From Sediminibacterium sp. FEMGT703S (GTDB lineage: Bacteria; Bacteroidota; Bacteroidia; Chitinophagales; Chitinophagaceae): a stretch of 64,000 nt of DNA. Under the pieces are notes generated by a model. The model was given only the letters and a program-made list of their open reading frames with translations. It did not search any database and had not been told where the DNA came from. Position 1 is the first letter of the stretch, and every line of letters begins with the position of its first letter. The stretch spans positions 372,001-436,000 of the forward strand of contig PGCO01000001.1 of NCBI GenBank assembly GCA_002786355.1. Direction: 5' to 3'. The position numbers and the translations under genes were made by a program. Below, one piece after another: positions 8,686 through 18,571 of the stretch.

Positions 8686-8693
8686 TAAAGGTA
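8686..8693 (-). promoter_or_regulatory. -7-like element next to the ABC permease start
   Basis: TACCTTTA on the minus strand ends 4 nt before the ATG at 8681, matching the geometry at 6650 and 28178. No clear -33 box is seen. Confidence 0.3.
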
Positions 8694-8744
8694 CAGCGTA
8701 ATCATTAAACCCTTTCTACCAACTAGTCTAATTATGAAGAGTGG

Positions 8745-10139
8745 TTAAAAATAGAACCAATTGAGCACTATTGAAGGAAGAACGCCAACCAAGAGAATAC
8801 CAGCAGCTACTAAAACTAGCCCAAACTTGAATCCTCCAGTGATTTCACTGGTTTCTGGTTGGCCCTCTTTAAAGTACATGGCTTGTATTACTTTGAAATA
8901 GTAGTAAGCACTAACAGCAGCAAATAATACTGCAACTATTACCATCCATAATGGCCCCCCTGCTTTAACCACAGACGCCAACATATAATATTTGGCAAAA
9001 AAACCTGCTGTTAATGGAATTCCAGCTAAAGAAAGAAGACAAATAGTTGCAACAAATGCCAGAACTGGTTGTGTAGAAGCTAATCCATTGAAACCGTCAA
9101 AAGTATAATCCTTCACTTTCATTAATATGGCAAAAAAGCCAATGGTAGCCAAACAATAAGCAACTGTGTATAATAAGATCCCCTCTGTTCCTAAATCGTT
9201 ATTACTATACAAAGCAAAAAGCATAAATCCAGCTTGTGCTATACTAGAATATGCCAGCATTCGCTTTATACTACGCTGAAATACTGCAGTAATATTACCA
9301 GCTAATAAAGTAGCCACAATTACAAAAGAGAGCAATATATTCCAAGTAGGTCCTAATAAATTGGCGTTTGCAGAAAACAATTTAATAAATGCAAAGAAGC
9401 CAGCTGCTTTAACAATGGTTGCCATAAAGGAAGTGAAAACACTTGGGGCGCCATCATATACATCAGGTGTCCAAAAATGAAAAGGCGCAGCAGAAACTTT
9501 AAAACACATTGCAGCAAACAACAAAAGTAATCCAGCTACTTGTAAAAATGCCGGGCCCTGAACACCAGATGATGGAGGCAAAGCTCCTGTTCCTACGCTT
9601 GCCATACCAAAAGTTCCAGTAGCTCCGTACAACAAAGCAATACCCATCAACATGATACCTGTTGTAAAAGAACCCATTAAAAAATATTTCAGCGAGGCTT
9701 CGTTACTCTTTAGATTATGCTTATCTGAACCTGTTAAAATGTACAATGGAATAGATAAAATTTCTATCCCTAAGAACAACATAAGCATACCATTATATGA
9801 GGTAAGTATTGCAGTTCCGCAAAGCACAAAGAAAATTAATGCATAGTAGTCTGCTGTTTTATTTCCTAACTTCTCAATTTCTGATCCACTTAATAAAACA
9901 AAAATCAACGTTGCTCCTATGATTAAGCTATTGAAGAAAAGACCTATTTTATTAAAATGCAATAACTCTTTAGTGTCTATTTGAATAGAGAAAATGCCAT
10001 AGCTATTCATTAGGTTAGCTGTTAATAAAACAACCAATGCAATAATTGCAGTTAAAGTAATGACCGGCTTTTTATTGGTAAAAATGCCTGTAAACATCAT
10101 TACCACACCAAGAATTGCTGAAAATATAATTGCGTTCAT
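8745..10139 (-). CDS. nuoN: NADH-quinone oxidoreductase subunit N
   Basis: This 464-residue polytopic membrane protein belongs to the proton-pumping, antiporter-like family. It contains FKVSAAPFHFWTPDVYDGAP, characteristic of NuoN, and the KRMLAYSSIAQAGFM motif of the Mrp-like core. About fourteen hydrophobic segments are evident. A Gly/Pro/Ser-rich loop (TGALPPSSGVQGP) lies between two helices. NuoN is one of the three large proton-translocating subunits of complex I in the cytoplasmic membrane. It is the last gene of the nuo operon, 18 nt after nuoM. Confidence 0.96.
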   Translation of the reverse strand: MNAIIFSAILGVVMMFTGIFTNKKPVITLTAIIALVVLLTANLMNSYGIFSIQIDTKELLHFNKIGLFFNSLIIGATLIFVLLSGSEIEKLGNKTADYYALIFFVLCGTAILTSYNGMLMLFLGIEILSIPLYILTGSDKHNLKSNEASLKYFLMGSFTTGIMLMGIALLYGATGTFGMASVGTGALPPSSGVQGPAFLQVAGLLLLFAAMCFKVSAAPFHFWTPDVYDGAPSVFTSFMATIVKAAGFFAFIKLFSANANLLGPTWNILLSFVIVATLLAGNITAVFQRSIKRMLAYSSIAQAGFMLFALYSNNDLGTEGILLYTVAYCLATIGFFAILMKVKDYTFDGFNGLASTQPVLAFVATICLLSLAGIPLTAGFFAKYYMLASVVKAGGPLWMVIVAVLFAAVSAYYYFKVIQAMYFKEGQPETSEITGGFKFGLVLVAAGILLVGVLPSIVLNWFYF

Positions 10140-10157
10140 AACTACTAAATCGGTCTT

Positions 10158-11585
10158 TTACTTTTTTACAAATAAGGCTGAAACACTGTCTCCCGTTAGG
10201 TTTAACAATGGTTGTGGATATAACCCAAATACAAGAATAAGTACAACAATAATTACTAAAGTAAACTGAATATTAAACGGAATTTCTGTTGCCTTTTCTG
10301 TAGTTGCGTTTAACTCTCCATAAATAACTTTCTGCACCATATTCAATGTATATACTGCAGCCAAAATAATGCTGATACCTGCGATAGCAGCCATGATCAT
10401 ATTATATTGGAATAAGCCATTAAACATTAAGAACTCCCCTATGAAAGCATTGGTTAATGGCAATGCAACATTTGCCAATGCCATGATAACTAATAGTATT
10501 GCCATCACTGGAGCTTTTTGAGCCAAGCCTCCTAGCTCACTCATATTTCTAGTGCCTAACTGTTTTTCGATTAAGTCTGCAATAATCCAGAGGCCAATCA
10601 CATTTACACCATGACTAAACATTTGAATCATTACTCCATCCATTGCAGTTTGATTATTTGTAAACATGGCCGCACTCATTAAGCCAATATGTGCAATAGA
10701 CGAATAAGCAATCATCCGCTTAATATCATCTTGGCGTATCGCTATCAGAGAAGCATAAATCATTCCGATAATAGAAAGTATAATCACCAAATTAGCAGAT
10801 TGTGCTGCAGCATTTGGGAACATCGGTAATAACCATCTAATTACAGCAAATACGCCCATCTTAACCATGATACCACTCATGACCATTGTTGTTGCAGTGG
10901 GTGATTGTTCATATGCATCTGGCTGCCAGGTATGAAAAGGGAAGATGGGCATCTTTATAGCAAATGCAATAAAGAATAACCAAAACATCACTAACTCCTG
11001 TTTTGCTGTCAATTTTACCGCGTAGAAACTTTCTAGTGAAAAAGATTGGTCTGCTGTATTCAAGTACATGAACAAGAGGCCTATCAACATGATTAACGAC
11101 CCAATAAAAGTGTATACAAAGAATTTAAATGTAACCGCAATTCGCTTTTCTCCTCCCCAAATAGAACATAAAAAGTAAACTGGTATTAAAGCCAATTCCC
11201 AGAAAAAGTAAAACAACAATGCATCTGACGCTAGAAATACACCCATCAATCCAGCTTGAGACAAGAGCATCAGCGCATAAAAAGAAGATGCATTTTTGTA
11301 TTCATTATTGTATACCGCAGTAAAAATAATTGGGAAAGAAACAGCTGTTAATAAGCTCAGCATCTTACCCATGCCATCTGCTTTTAAGCTAATTCTACTG
11401 CCTAAACTATTTAACCAGGCTGCATCGTATCCGATTGTTCCAGGCGTGAATACCGCAACTAATGCAATAGCAAGTGTTGCCACAGATGCTAGTAAAGCAA
11501 ATGTTTTGGCAGAAGAACCCTGCTTTAATGAAAATGCAATTAGTCCAGCTACAAGTGGTGTTAATATGAGTAATAAAGTAATCAT
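10158..11585 (-). CDS. nuoM: NADH-quinone oxidoreductase subunit M
   Basis: This 475-residue membrane protein carries the NuoM signatures FFWELALIPVYFLCSIWGG (with the essential membrane Glu), PIFPFHTWQPDAYEQSPT and KRMIAYSSIAHIGLM. About fourteen hydrophobic segments are spread along the chain. It is the middle antiporter-like proton pump of complex I. The gene lies 25 nt after nuoL and 18 nt before nuoN. Confidence 0.97.
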   Translation of the reverse strand: MITLLLILTPLVAGLIAFSLKQGSSAKTFALLASVATLAIALVAVFTPGTIGYDAAWLNSLGSRISLKADGMGKMLSLLTAVSFPIIFTAVYNNEYKNASSFYALMLLSQAGLMGVFLASDALLFYFFWELALIPVYFLCSIWGGEKRIAVTFKFFVYTFIGSLIMLIGLLFMYLNTADQSFSLESFYAVKLTAKQELVMFWLFFIAFAIKMPIFPFHTWQPDAYEQSPTATTMVMSGIMVKMGVFAVIRWLLPMFPNAAAQSANLVIILSIIGMIYASLIAIRQDDIKRMIAYSSIAHIGLMSAAMFTNNQTAMDGVMIQMFSHGVNVIGLWIIADLIEKQLGTRNMSELGGLAQKAPVMAILLVIMALANVALPLTNAFIGEFLMFNGLFQYNMIMAAIAGISIILAAVYTLNMVQKVIYGELNATTEKATEIPFNIQFTLVIIVVLILVFGLYPQPLLNLTGDSVSALFVKK

Positions 11586-11610
11586 TATTGCTAGCTACTT
11601 AATGAACGAA

Positions 11611-13560
11611 TTAAAATATTTTATTTATTAACTTGATGATAGTGGCATCATTAAACCATATAATGAAAAATACTACCATTGATAAAACCATTACAAGGAG
11701 ATAGCTTGCAACCTGTCCACTTTGGATCAGGCGCATTTGTCTCGAGCCATAAGCAACCAGCTTGCCTACTCCATTAACCGCACCATCAATACCCGATTTT
11801 TCTACCACATTTTTAAGTAAGCCTGCCAATGCATTCAACGGATTTACTACAATTGCATTATAGAATTCGTCTACATACCACTTATTCATTAATACCTTGC
11901 CCAATCCAGTTTCTTCTGTTTCATTGGCATTGTTATAATTCCTATATGATTTTACTGCAAAAGCAATCACCAAAACAATTAAGAGTGTAACTATACCCAT
12001 CATCAAATACTCTTGGGAATGGCTTAAATGATGCGCTTCTGCTAGTTTGGTTGATTCAGCAAAAATAGGCGCTAAGAAATTTTGCAACCAATGCTGATTC
12101 TCAGCAAAAACAGCAGGTATTCCAATAAATCCTCCAACAACAGAAAGAACTGCTAATACAATTAAAGGAAGGGTCATTGCAGAAGGGCTTTCATGCAAAT
12201 GGTGTTCTTGCTCATGTGTTCCCCTGAAATTTCCTAAGAACGTAAGCGTGTACAATCTAAACATATAAAAGGCAGTCATCAATGCACCACCCACTCCAAT
12301 ATAATAGAACAGCGGATTACTTGAATAAGCTGCTACTAATATTTCATCTTTAGAAAAGAAGCCTGAGAAAGGAGGAATACCAGCGATAGCTAAGCAAGCC
12401 AATAAGAAAGTGATATGCGTAATGGGCATATACTTTTTAAGGTTTCCCATCTTACGGATGTCTTGCTCATGGTGCATGGCATGAATAACAGATCCAGCGC
12501 CTAAGAACAACAATGCCTTAAAGAATGCATGTGTCATTACATGAAACACAGCACCAGTGTAAGCACCCACTCCCAATCCTAAGAACATATATCCTAGTTG
12601 ACTTACAGTAGAGTAAGCCAGCACTTTTTTAATGTCGTTTTGTTTTAGCGCAATAGTTGCAGCAAAAATGGCTGTAGCCAATCCTATAACGGCAACTAAA
12701 GTTTGCGTTGCAGGAGCCATTGTAAATAAAATATTACTTCTGGCAATCATGTAAATTCCCGCAGTTACCATGGTTGCAGCATGTATTAATGCAGACACTG
12801 GGGTTGGACCCGCCATTGCATCTGGCAACCAAGTATATAAAGGAATTTGTGCGCTCTTACCCATTGCACCAACAAATAATAAAGTAGTAATAGCAGTAAT
12901 ATCAAATGAAGACAGTTGTGAAATACCTGCAAAAACATCGGTGTAGTTTACAGTACCCAATTTAAAGATTAACCAAAAAACCGCTAATAAAAAACCAAGG
13001 TCACCAATACGGTTCATGATGAAAGCTTTTTTAGCAGCATAATTATAATCCCCGTTTTTAAACCAATATCCAATCAATAAATAAGAACACAATCCTACTC
13101 CTTCCCAACCAATAAACATAATTACATAGTTGCTACCCATAATTAAGAGCAACATAGAAAACACGAATAAATTTAAGTAAGCAAAGTAGCGCGCAAAATG
13201 ATGCGGCGCTTCATCCTTCATATATGCAGTAGAATACAAGTGAATCAAGAAACCAATTCCTGTAATGATTAATAAAAACAATACAGATAACTGATCTACC
13301 TGAAAGGCAAATGGAATTGTAAAAGCATCTGTTTGAATAAAATTAAACAGGGTTACTACTGAATTGATAGGGGCAGTTCCACTATTCGCAGCAGCTCCAT
13401 AAACATATCCAAATAAGTAGCAGGAAGTGAGGAATGATAAGAATATCACACCAGAGCCTACAATACCTACGGCAGATTTAGACAAGCGATGCCTACCCAA
13501 TCCGTTAATCAGGAAACCCAGCAAGGGAAACAATGGTACTAAAAAAGCAATTTTACTCAT
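11611..13560 (-). CDS. nuoL: NADH-quinone oxidoreductase subunit L
   Basis: This 649-residue membrane protein has the NuoL signatures GWEGVGLCSYLLIGYW, PLYTWLPDAMAGPTPVSALIHAATMVTAG and KKVLAYSTVSQLGYM, and ends with the long C-terminal extension (about residues 520-649) that forms the lateral amphipathic helix and anchor. It is the distal proton pump of complex I. The length is normal for the family. The gene follows nuoK by 17 nt. Confidence 0.97.
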   Translation of the reverse strand: MSKIAFLVPLFPLLGFLINGLGRHRLSKSAVGIVGSGVIFLSFLTSCYLFGYVYGAAANSGTAPINSVVTLFNFIQTDAFTIPFAFQVDQLSVLFLLIITGIGFLIHLYSTAYMKDEAPHHFARYFAYLNLFVFSMLLLIMGSNYVIMFIGWEGVGLCSYLLIGYWFKNGDYNYAAKKAFIMNRIGDLGFLLAVFWLIFKLGTVNYTDVFAGISQLSSFDITAITTLLFVGAMGKSAQIPLYTWLPDAMAGPTPVSALIHAATMVTAGIYMIARSNILFTMAPATQTLVAVIGLATAIFAATIALKQNDIKKVLAYSTVSQLGYMFLGLGVGAYTGAVFHVMTHAFFKALLFLGAGSVIHAMHHEQDIRKMGNLKKYMPITHITFLLACLAIAGIPPFSGFFSKDEILVAAYSSNPLFYYIGVGGALMTAFYMFRLYTLTFLGNFRGTHEQEHHLHESPSAMTLPLIVLAVLSVVGGFIGIPAVFAENQHWLQNFLAPIFAESTKLAEAHHLSHSQEYLMMGIVTLLIVLVIAFAVKSYRNYNNANETEETGLGKVLMNKWYVDEFYNAIVVNPLNALAGLLKNVVEKSGIDGAVNGVGKLVAYGSRQMRLIQSGQVASYLLVMVLSMVVFFIIWFNDATIIKLINKIF

Positions 13561-13577
13561 ATACTAAGTTGCGGGTG

Positions 13578-13913
13578 CTAGTTTTTCAATCGGTTCAAGA
13601 AATTAATATCTACAGAATGGGTGTTACGATACATCATTACTATGATGGCCAACCCTACACTTACTTCTGCAGCTGCAACAACCATAATAAAAAATACAAA
13701 AAGTTGACCTTCTACGCCAGCAGTACTGGTTGGGTTATTTAACAAGGCATTTCCATGATGCATTTTAGAAAATGCCACCAACAAAAGGTTAACTGCATTT
13801 AACATCAGTTCTACGCACATAAAAACGATGATAGCATTTCGTCTGGTGAGCACACCAATAATACCTATGCTAAATAAGGCTAATGAAAAATAGATATAAT
13901 ACTGTATTGGCAT
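13578..13913 (-). CDS. nuoK: NADH-quinone oxidoreductase subunit K
   Basis: This small three-helix membrane protein of 111 residues contains [19 protein letters not shown], with the conserved membrane glutamate of NuoK, and [17 protein letters not shown], with the second one. NuoK belongs to the E-channel of complex I that couples quinone chemistry to the proton pumps. The gene lies 17 nt after nuoJ and 17 nt before nuoL. Confidence 0.96.
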   Translation of the reverse strand: MPIQYYIYFSLALFSIGIIGVLTRRNAIIVFMCVELMLNAVNLLLVAFSKMHHGNALLNNPTSTAGVEGQLFVFFIMVVAAAEVSVGLAIIVMMYRNTHSVDINFLNRLKN

Positions 13914-13930
13914 AGTTGTGTTATTATAAA

Positions 13931-14434
13931 TTAATCTTTTTTACCAATTACCACTGCACCTACCATTGCACTCAAAAAGAGTACACTGCTGATTTCGAAT
14001 GGTATTACAAAATCACTAAATAAAGCTTTTCCTAAGTTTTTGATTAAGCCAATCTCTCCTGTTTTCATCAATGCAGCTTTTCCTGAAAGCTCAGTAGCTT
14101 GCCTAACTAATGAAACCATAACCATCAAAAAGCATCCTCCAGATACTACTCCTGCCAATTTCATCATCCAGTTTTTCCTTGGCTCTGCATCGGCATTCAA
14201 ATTCATTAACATGATGACGAATAAGAATAGTACCATAATGGCTCCTGCATAAACAATCAAATTAACAATGGCCAAAAACTGTGCATTGAGTAAAATATAA
14301 TGACCAGAAATAGCAAAAAAGACTGCAACCAGCCAAAGTACACTATGTACTGGATTCTTACTTACCAGTACCATAATAGCACTAAATAGAGCCAGCGCAC
14401 TTAAAGAGAAAAACAAAATTTGAATCGTATCCAT
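13931..14434 (-). CDS. nuoJ: NADH-quinone oxidoreductase subunit J
   Basis: This 167-residue membrane protein has five hydrophobic helices and the NuoJ motif [21 protein letters not shown]. It is part of the proton-conducting membrane arm of complex I. I take ATG at 14434 ([18 protein letters not shown]) as the start because the first helix follows directly. An in-frame ATG at 14497 would add 21 polar residues and overlap the end of nuoI by 32 nt, which is less likely. The C-terminus [10 protein letters not shown] is typical. Confidence 0.94.
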   Translation of the reverse strand: MDTIQILFFSLSALALFSAIMVLVSKNPVHSVLWLVAVFFAISGHYILLNAQFLAIVNLIVYAGAIMVLFLFVIMLMNLNADAEPRKNWMMKLAGVVSGGCFLMVMVSLVRQATELSGKAALMKTGEIGLIKNLGKALFSDFVIPFEISSVLFLSAMVGAVVIGKKD

Positions 14435-14465
14435 CTGTTTGATTGTATTAAAACGGGCAAAATTT

Positions 14466-15005
14466 TTAATTTCTTGCAGCACCCCTTGCTGCTGCATATT
14501 CTTCCGGTGCAGTATTCTTATCTGGAATTAACAAATCGTCTTTTCCATAAATGAATCCTTTTCTGGTAAAATTGGCAGGCGCAAAAGTTTCACTTAAGTA
14601 AATAGCGTCTTTTGGGCAAGCTTCTTCACATAAACCACAGAAAATGCAACGAAGCATATTGATTTCATATTTAGCTGCATATTTCTCTTCGCGATACAAA
14701 TGCTCTTCACCAGGCATACGCTCTGCAGCTTCCATGGTAATAGCTTCAGCTGGACAAGCAACTGCACATAATCCACAGGCAGTGCAATTCTCTCTTCCTT
14801 CCTCGTCTCTGTTTAGCACATGCAAACCTCTGAATACAGGGCTAAACTCACGTTTTTGTTCTGGATATTGAATAGTAGGTTGTTTCTTAAAAATATGGCT
14901 AAATGTAATAGCCATGCCCTTTACAATATTAGGCAAGTAAAGGCGCTCCATGAATGTCATTGGATCCCTACTCACTTGTTTTGCTCTGTTTGTTAAAGCT
15001 TGCAT
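14466..15005 (-). CDS. nuoI: NADH-quinone oxidoreductase subunit I
   Basis: This 179-residue ferredoxin-like subunit holds two tetranuclear clusters. The first ligand set is Cys74, Cys77, Cys80 and Cys84 (CTACGLCAVACP), the second Cys120, Cys123, Cys126 and Cys130 (CIFCGLCEEACP); in NuoI the fourth ligand of each set completes the other cluster. These are clusters N6a and N6b, carrying electrons towards NuoB. An amphipathic N-terminal region (about 18-40) sits on the membrane. The gene lies 43 nt after nuoH. Confidence 0.97.
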   Translation of the reverse strand: MQALTNRAKQVSRDPMTFMERLYLPNIVKGMAITFSHIFKKQPTIQYPEQKREFSPVFRGLHVLNRDEEGRENCTACGLCAVACPAEAITMEAAERMPGEEHLYREEKYAAKYEINMLRCIFCGLCEEACPKDAIYLSETFAPANFTRKGFIYGKDDLLIPDKNTAPEEYAAARGAARN

Positions 15006-15048
15006 TTATTCTTTAGTATAAAAGGTTCACAAATGTAGAATTTCTATT

Positions 15049-16098
15049 TTAACCCTGCTGCCATAAAATGACTGCACCTGTTGCCAACATATTCAATAAA
15101 GCCAGTGGAATTAAACTTTTCCAACCTAGGTTCATCAATTGATCGTACCTAAATCTTGGAATTGTCCAACGTATCCACATGAATAGAAATAAGAAAATCA
15201 CAATCTTGGTCAACAATGACAGTACTCCAATGATAGCAGCAATATTTGGAGCTAAGCTAGACTCGTCTAAAAACGGAACATCGTATCCGCCAAAATACAA
15301 ACTAGCCATCACCGCACTACTCATGATCATATTGACGTATTCGGCAAAAAGGTAAAAACCCAATTTCATAGAAGAATATTCCTGATGGTAACCCATGTTT
15401 AATTCATTCTCTGCTTCTGGTAAATCAAAAGGAGTTCTATTACACTCGGCCATTGCACAAATGAAAAACAGTATAAAACCCAAGGGCTGGTATACTATAT
15501 TCCACCATGCACCCGGAGCCATTTGTTGATCAACAATGGTTTTTAAACTTAATGATCCCGAAATCATCAATACCGCAATCAGCGATAAGCCCATGGCTAA
15601 TTCATAGCTGATCGCCTGAGACGCCCCACGCAACGCGGCCATTAAAGAAAACTTATTATTAGACGCCCAACCACCAATCATGATGCCATAAACACCCATA
15701 CTCACAACACCAAACACGTACAGAATACCAATATTAATATCTGCAATTTGCAAATCAATCTTGCGACCAAATAATTCAACCGAACTACTCCAAGGAATTA
15801 CGGCACAAGTCATTAGAGCGGCCGTCATTGCCATTGCAGGACCTAGAATAAATAATGCTTTGCTGGCTGAATTAGGAATGATTTCTTCCTTCATGATGAG
15901 CTTTAATCCATCCGCTAATGGTTGTAGTAAACCCATTGGACCAGCCCTATTAGGACCTGGTCTGTCTTGCAAAACAGCGGCAACTTTACGCTCCGAAAAA
16001 GTAGTATAAAGGGCAATGCCCAAGCTAGCAAAAACAATAATCGCAATCAGGATTAGTTTCTCTAGTATTAATATCCAATCTAAGGCCAATAGTGTCAT
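15049..16098 (-). CDS. nuoH: NADH-quinone oxidoreductase subunit H
   Basis: This 349-residue membrane protein has about eight helices and the NuoH signatures AVLQDRPGPNRAGPMGLLQP, ECNRTPFDLPEAENELNMGY and FLFMWIRWTIPRFRYDQLM. NuoH helps form the quinone-binding chamber and begins the E-channel. Length and motifs are normal. It is 11 nt after nuoG and 43 nt before nuoI. Confidence 0.97.
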   Translation of the reverse strand: MTLLALDWILILEKLILIAIIVFASLGIALYTTFSERKVAAVLQDRPGPNRAGPMGLLQPLADGLKLIMKEEIIPNSASKALFILGPAMAMTAALMTCAVIPWSSSVELFGRKIDLQIADINIGILYVFGVVSMGVYGIMIGGWASNNKFSLMAALRGASQAISYELAMGLSLIAVLMISGSLSLKTIVDQQMAPGAWWNIVYQPLGFILFFICAMAECNRTPFDLPEAENELNMGYHQEYSSMKLGFYLFAEYVNMIMSSAVMASLYFGGYDVPFLDESSLAPNIAAIIGVLSLLTKIVIFLFLFMWIRWTIPRFRYDQLMNLGWKSLIPLALLNMLATGAVILWQQG

Positions 16099-16109
16099 AC
16101 TGATGGTAA

Positions 16110-17207
16110 TTAGTCTTTGTTATGATTAAAATCAGTGGAATGCGCGGGTCTATCCAATTTACTCAAAGTGATATCAGTTTGGTTAACTTCACTAACACTA
16201 TGAATATCCATCAACAACTTAGGTTGTCTACCTGAATGAACAGCTTCAAATGTTTCTGTTGGTTTATGTGTACCTACAGATCCAGCATAATGGCCTTGCG
16301 CAATCACCGAATGGCGGTCAATCAATCTTGGCCCTTCAATCACCCAATCACTGGTTTGCTTTTTATCGAACCTGCAAGTATTACAAATCCAATCTTCTAC
16401 TTCACCCCATTGGTCTTTTCTAGCGGTAACTCTATATACTTCATCTCCTCTATTCCACAAAGTAACTTTACCACTACAAGTAGGGCAATCTCTATGTGCG
16501 TCAACTGGCTTTAAAAACCAAACCCTGTTTTTGAACCTAAATGTTTTATCGGTTAATGCACCCACCGGACAAACGTCAATAACGTTTCCAATGAATTCAT
16601 TGTCTAAATTCTTTTCAATATAAGTTGCAATTTCAGCGTGGTCTCCTCTGTCTAAAACGCCGTGTTCTCTTTTGCCAGTTAATTGGTCAGCAGTAAACAC
16701 ACAACGATAACAAAGAATACAACGCGTCATATGCAATTGAATCTTGTCGCCTAAATCGTGCTTCTTAAACGTTCTACGTTGAAACTCATAACGAGTGCCC
16801 GCTTTACCATGATCATAACTCAAATCTTGTAAATGACATTCACCAGCTTGATCACAAACAGGACAGTCTAACGGATGATTAATTAATAAAAATTCTACCA
16901 CCCCATTGCGCGCATCAATTACACGATCACTGGTAATATTCTTTACTTCCATTCCATCCATCACCGTGGTTCTACAACTTGCAACCAATTTAGGCATTGG
17001 TCTAGGATCTTTTTCAGAACCTTTACTTACTTCTACTAAACAGGTTCTGCATTTTCCACCACTGCCTTCGAGCTTACTGTAATAACACATTGCAGGGGGA
17101 GCAACATCTCCGCCAATCTTACGCGCTGCATTTAAAATGGAAGTTCCCGCGGGTACTTCTACCGTGATATTATCGATGGTTACTTTAAATAATGGTTGTT
17201 CAGACAT
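16110..17207 (-). CDS. nuoG: NADH-quinone oxidoreductase subunit G, short form without molybdopterin-type domain
   Basis: This 365-residue subunit carries the N-terminal electron-wire part of NuoG. Cys41, Cys53, Cys56 and Cys78 fit the binuclear N1b site; His111, Cys115, Cys118 and Cys124 fit N5; Cys163, Cys166, Cys169 and Cys213 fit N4. A further set, Cys241, Cys244, Cys275 and Cys278, lies where the Fe4S4 domain of molybdopterin enzymes starts, but the expected third cysteine (position 248) is Val. After about residue 290 the chain ends in a polar tail, whereas classical NuoG proteins continue for 350-550 residues as a molybdopterin-like fold. A short NuoG seems usual in Bacteroidota. It is 7 nt after nuoF. 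Confidence 0.93.
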   Translation of the reverse strand: MSEQPLFKVTIDNITVEVPAGTSILNAARKIGGDVAPPAMCYYSKLEGSGGKCRTCLVEVSKGSEKDPRPMPKLVASCRTTVMDGMEVKNITSDRVIDARNGVVEFLLINHPLDCPVCDQAGECHLQDLSYDHGKAGTRYEFQRRTFKKHDLGDKIQLHMTRCILCYRCVFTADQLTGKREHGVLDRGDHAEIATYIEKNLDNEFIGNVIDVCPVGALTDKTFRFKNRVWFLKPVDAHRDCPTCSGKVTLWNRGDEVYRVTARKDQWGEVEDWICNTCRFDKKQTSDWVIEGPRLIDRHSVIAQGHYAGSVGTHKPTETFEAVHSGRQPKLLMDIHSVSEVNQTDITLSKLDRPAHSTDFNHNKD

Positions 17208-17214
17208 AACTTAA

Positions 17215-18567
17215 TTAAGCTGGTACATGAATAGGATCTGCATAATGCGCCAATCCATAATTTCTTTTTTGTGCTTCTTCCGGATGAGTTACATGCCACT
17301 CAAATTCATCTCTAAAATGTCTTATGGCAGCAGCTACAGGCCATGCAGCAGCATCACCCAACGGACAGATGGTATTCCCTTCTATCTTACGTTGAATATC
17401 CCATAACAAATCAATATCACTCATCTTACCTTTTCCGGTATCAATGTTTTTTAAAATCTTTTCCATCCAACCTGTTCCCTCTCTACAAGGTGAACACTGA
17501 CCGCAACTCTCGTGTCTATAAAAACGAGCCAAAGTATAAGTGTTCTTCACAATACATTGGTCTTCGTCTAATACAATAAAACCGCCAGATCCCATCATAG
17601 AGCCTGAAGCAAAACCACCATCACTTAAACTTTCATAGTTCATCAAACGCGTTTCGCCTTTTGCAGTTTTCAATAAAAGATTAGCTGGCAAAATAGGAAC
17701 AGATGATCCACCCGGAATACATGCTTTCAATCTTTTTCCATTCGCAATTCCACCACAATATTCATCTGAATAAAGAAACTCTTCTACTGATAAGGTCATT
17801 TCAATTTCATACACACCTGGCTTATTGATATTACCACATGCAGAAATTAATTTGGTACCAGTGGAACGACCTACCCCAATTTTAGCGTACTCATCTCCAC
17901 CCATATTAATGATAGGAACTACGGCTGCTAAGGTTTCTACGTTGTTCACCACTGTAGGTCTTTTCCATAAACCTTCAATAGCTGGGAATGGAGGTTTAAT
18001 TCTTGGATTACCTCTTTTTCCTTCTAAAGATTCAATCAAAGCAGTTTCTTCTCCGCAGATATAAGCACCAGCGCCTCTTTGAACATAAATTTCACAGTCG
18101 AATCCAGTGCCTAAAATATTTTTACCTAAAAAGCCAGCTGCTTTAGCTTCATCAATAGCTTGCTCTAAAATATCTACAATCCATGCATATTCACCACGGA
18201 TATAAATATATGTGTCGTTACTGCCCAATGCAAAAGAAGAAATGATTAATCCCTCGATTAACAAGTGAGGTAAAAACTCCATCAAGTAACGGTCTTTAAA
18301 AGTACCTGGCTCACTCTCATCTGCATTACAAACCAAGTGACGAGGAACGCCTTCTGGCTTTGCAATAAAACTCCACTTCATTCCCGCAGGAAAGCCAGCA
18401 CCACCTCTACCACGAACGCCACTCTTTTTTACTTCTTCAACGATGGCAGCAGGATCCATTTGTTTCAGCGCTTTTTCAACCGCTTGGTATCCGCCTTCTT
18501 TGCGATAAGTTTCAAAGAAACGAATCCCAGGTACATGCGCTTTATCTAATAATAATTTTACACCCAT
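17215..18567 (-). CDS. nuoF: NADH-quinone oxidoreductase subunit F (NADH- and FMN-binding)
   Basis: This 450-residue subunit has the Gly-rich FMN/NADH motif GRGGAGFPAGMKW at residues 53-65, ADESEPGTFKDR at 82-93 and GEETALIESLEGKRGNPR further on. The ligands of cluster N3 begin at Cys355 (ESCGQCSPCREGTG: Cys355, Cys358, Cys361), with the fourth in TICPLGDAAAWP near residue 401. NuoF oxidises NADH and hands electrons to N3. It is 4 nt after nuoE and 7 nt before nuoG, so translation is probably coupled. Confidence 0.97.
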   Translation of the reverse strand: MGVKLLLDKAHVPGIRFFETYRKEGGYQAVEKALKQMDPAAIVEEVKKSGVRGRGGAGFPAGMKWSFIAKPEGVPRHLVCNADESEPGTFKDRYLMEFLPHLLIEGLIISSFALGSNDTYIYIRGEYAWIVDILEQAIDEAKAAGFLGKNILGTGFDCEIYVQRGAGAYICGEETALIESLEGKRGNPRIKPPFPAIEGLWKRPTVVNNVETLAAVVPIINMGGDEYAKIGVGRSTGTKLISACGNINKPGVYEIEMTLSVEEFLYSDEYCGGIANGKRLKACIPGGSSVPILPANLLLKTAKGETRLMNYESLSDGGFASGSMMGSGGFIVLDEDQCIVKNTYTLARFYRHESCGQCSPCREGTGWMEKILKNIDTGKGKMSDIDLLWDIQRKIEGNTICPLGDAAAWPVAAAIRHFRDEFEWHVTHPEEAQKRNYGLAHYADPIHVPA

Positions 18568-18571
18568 ATTC

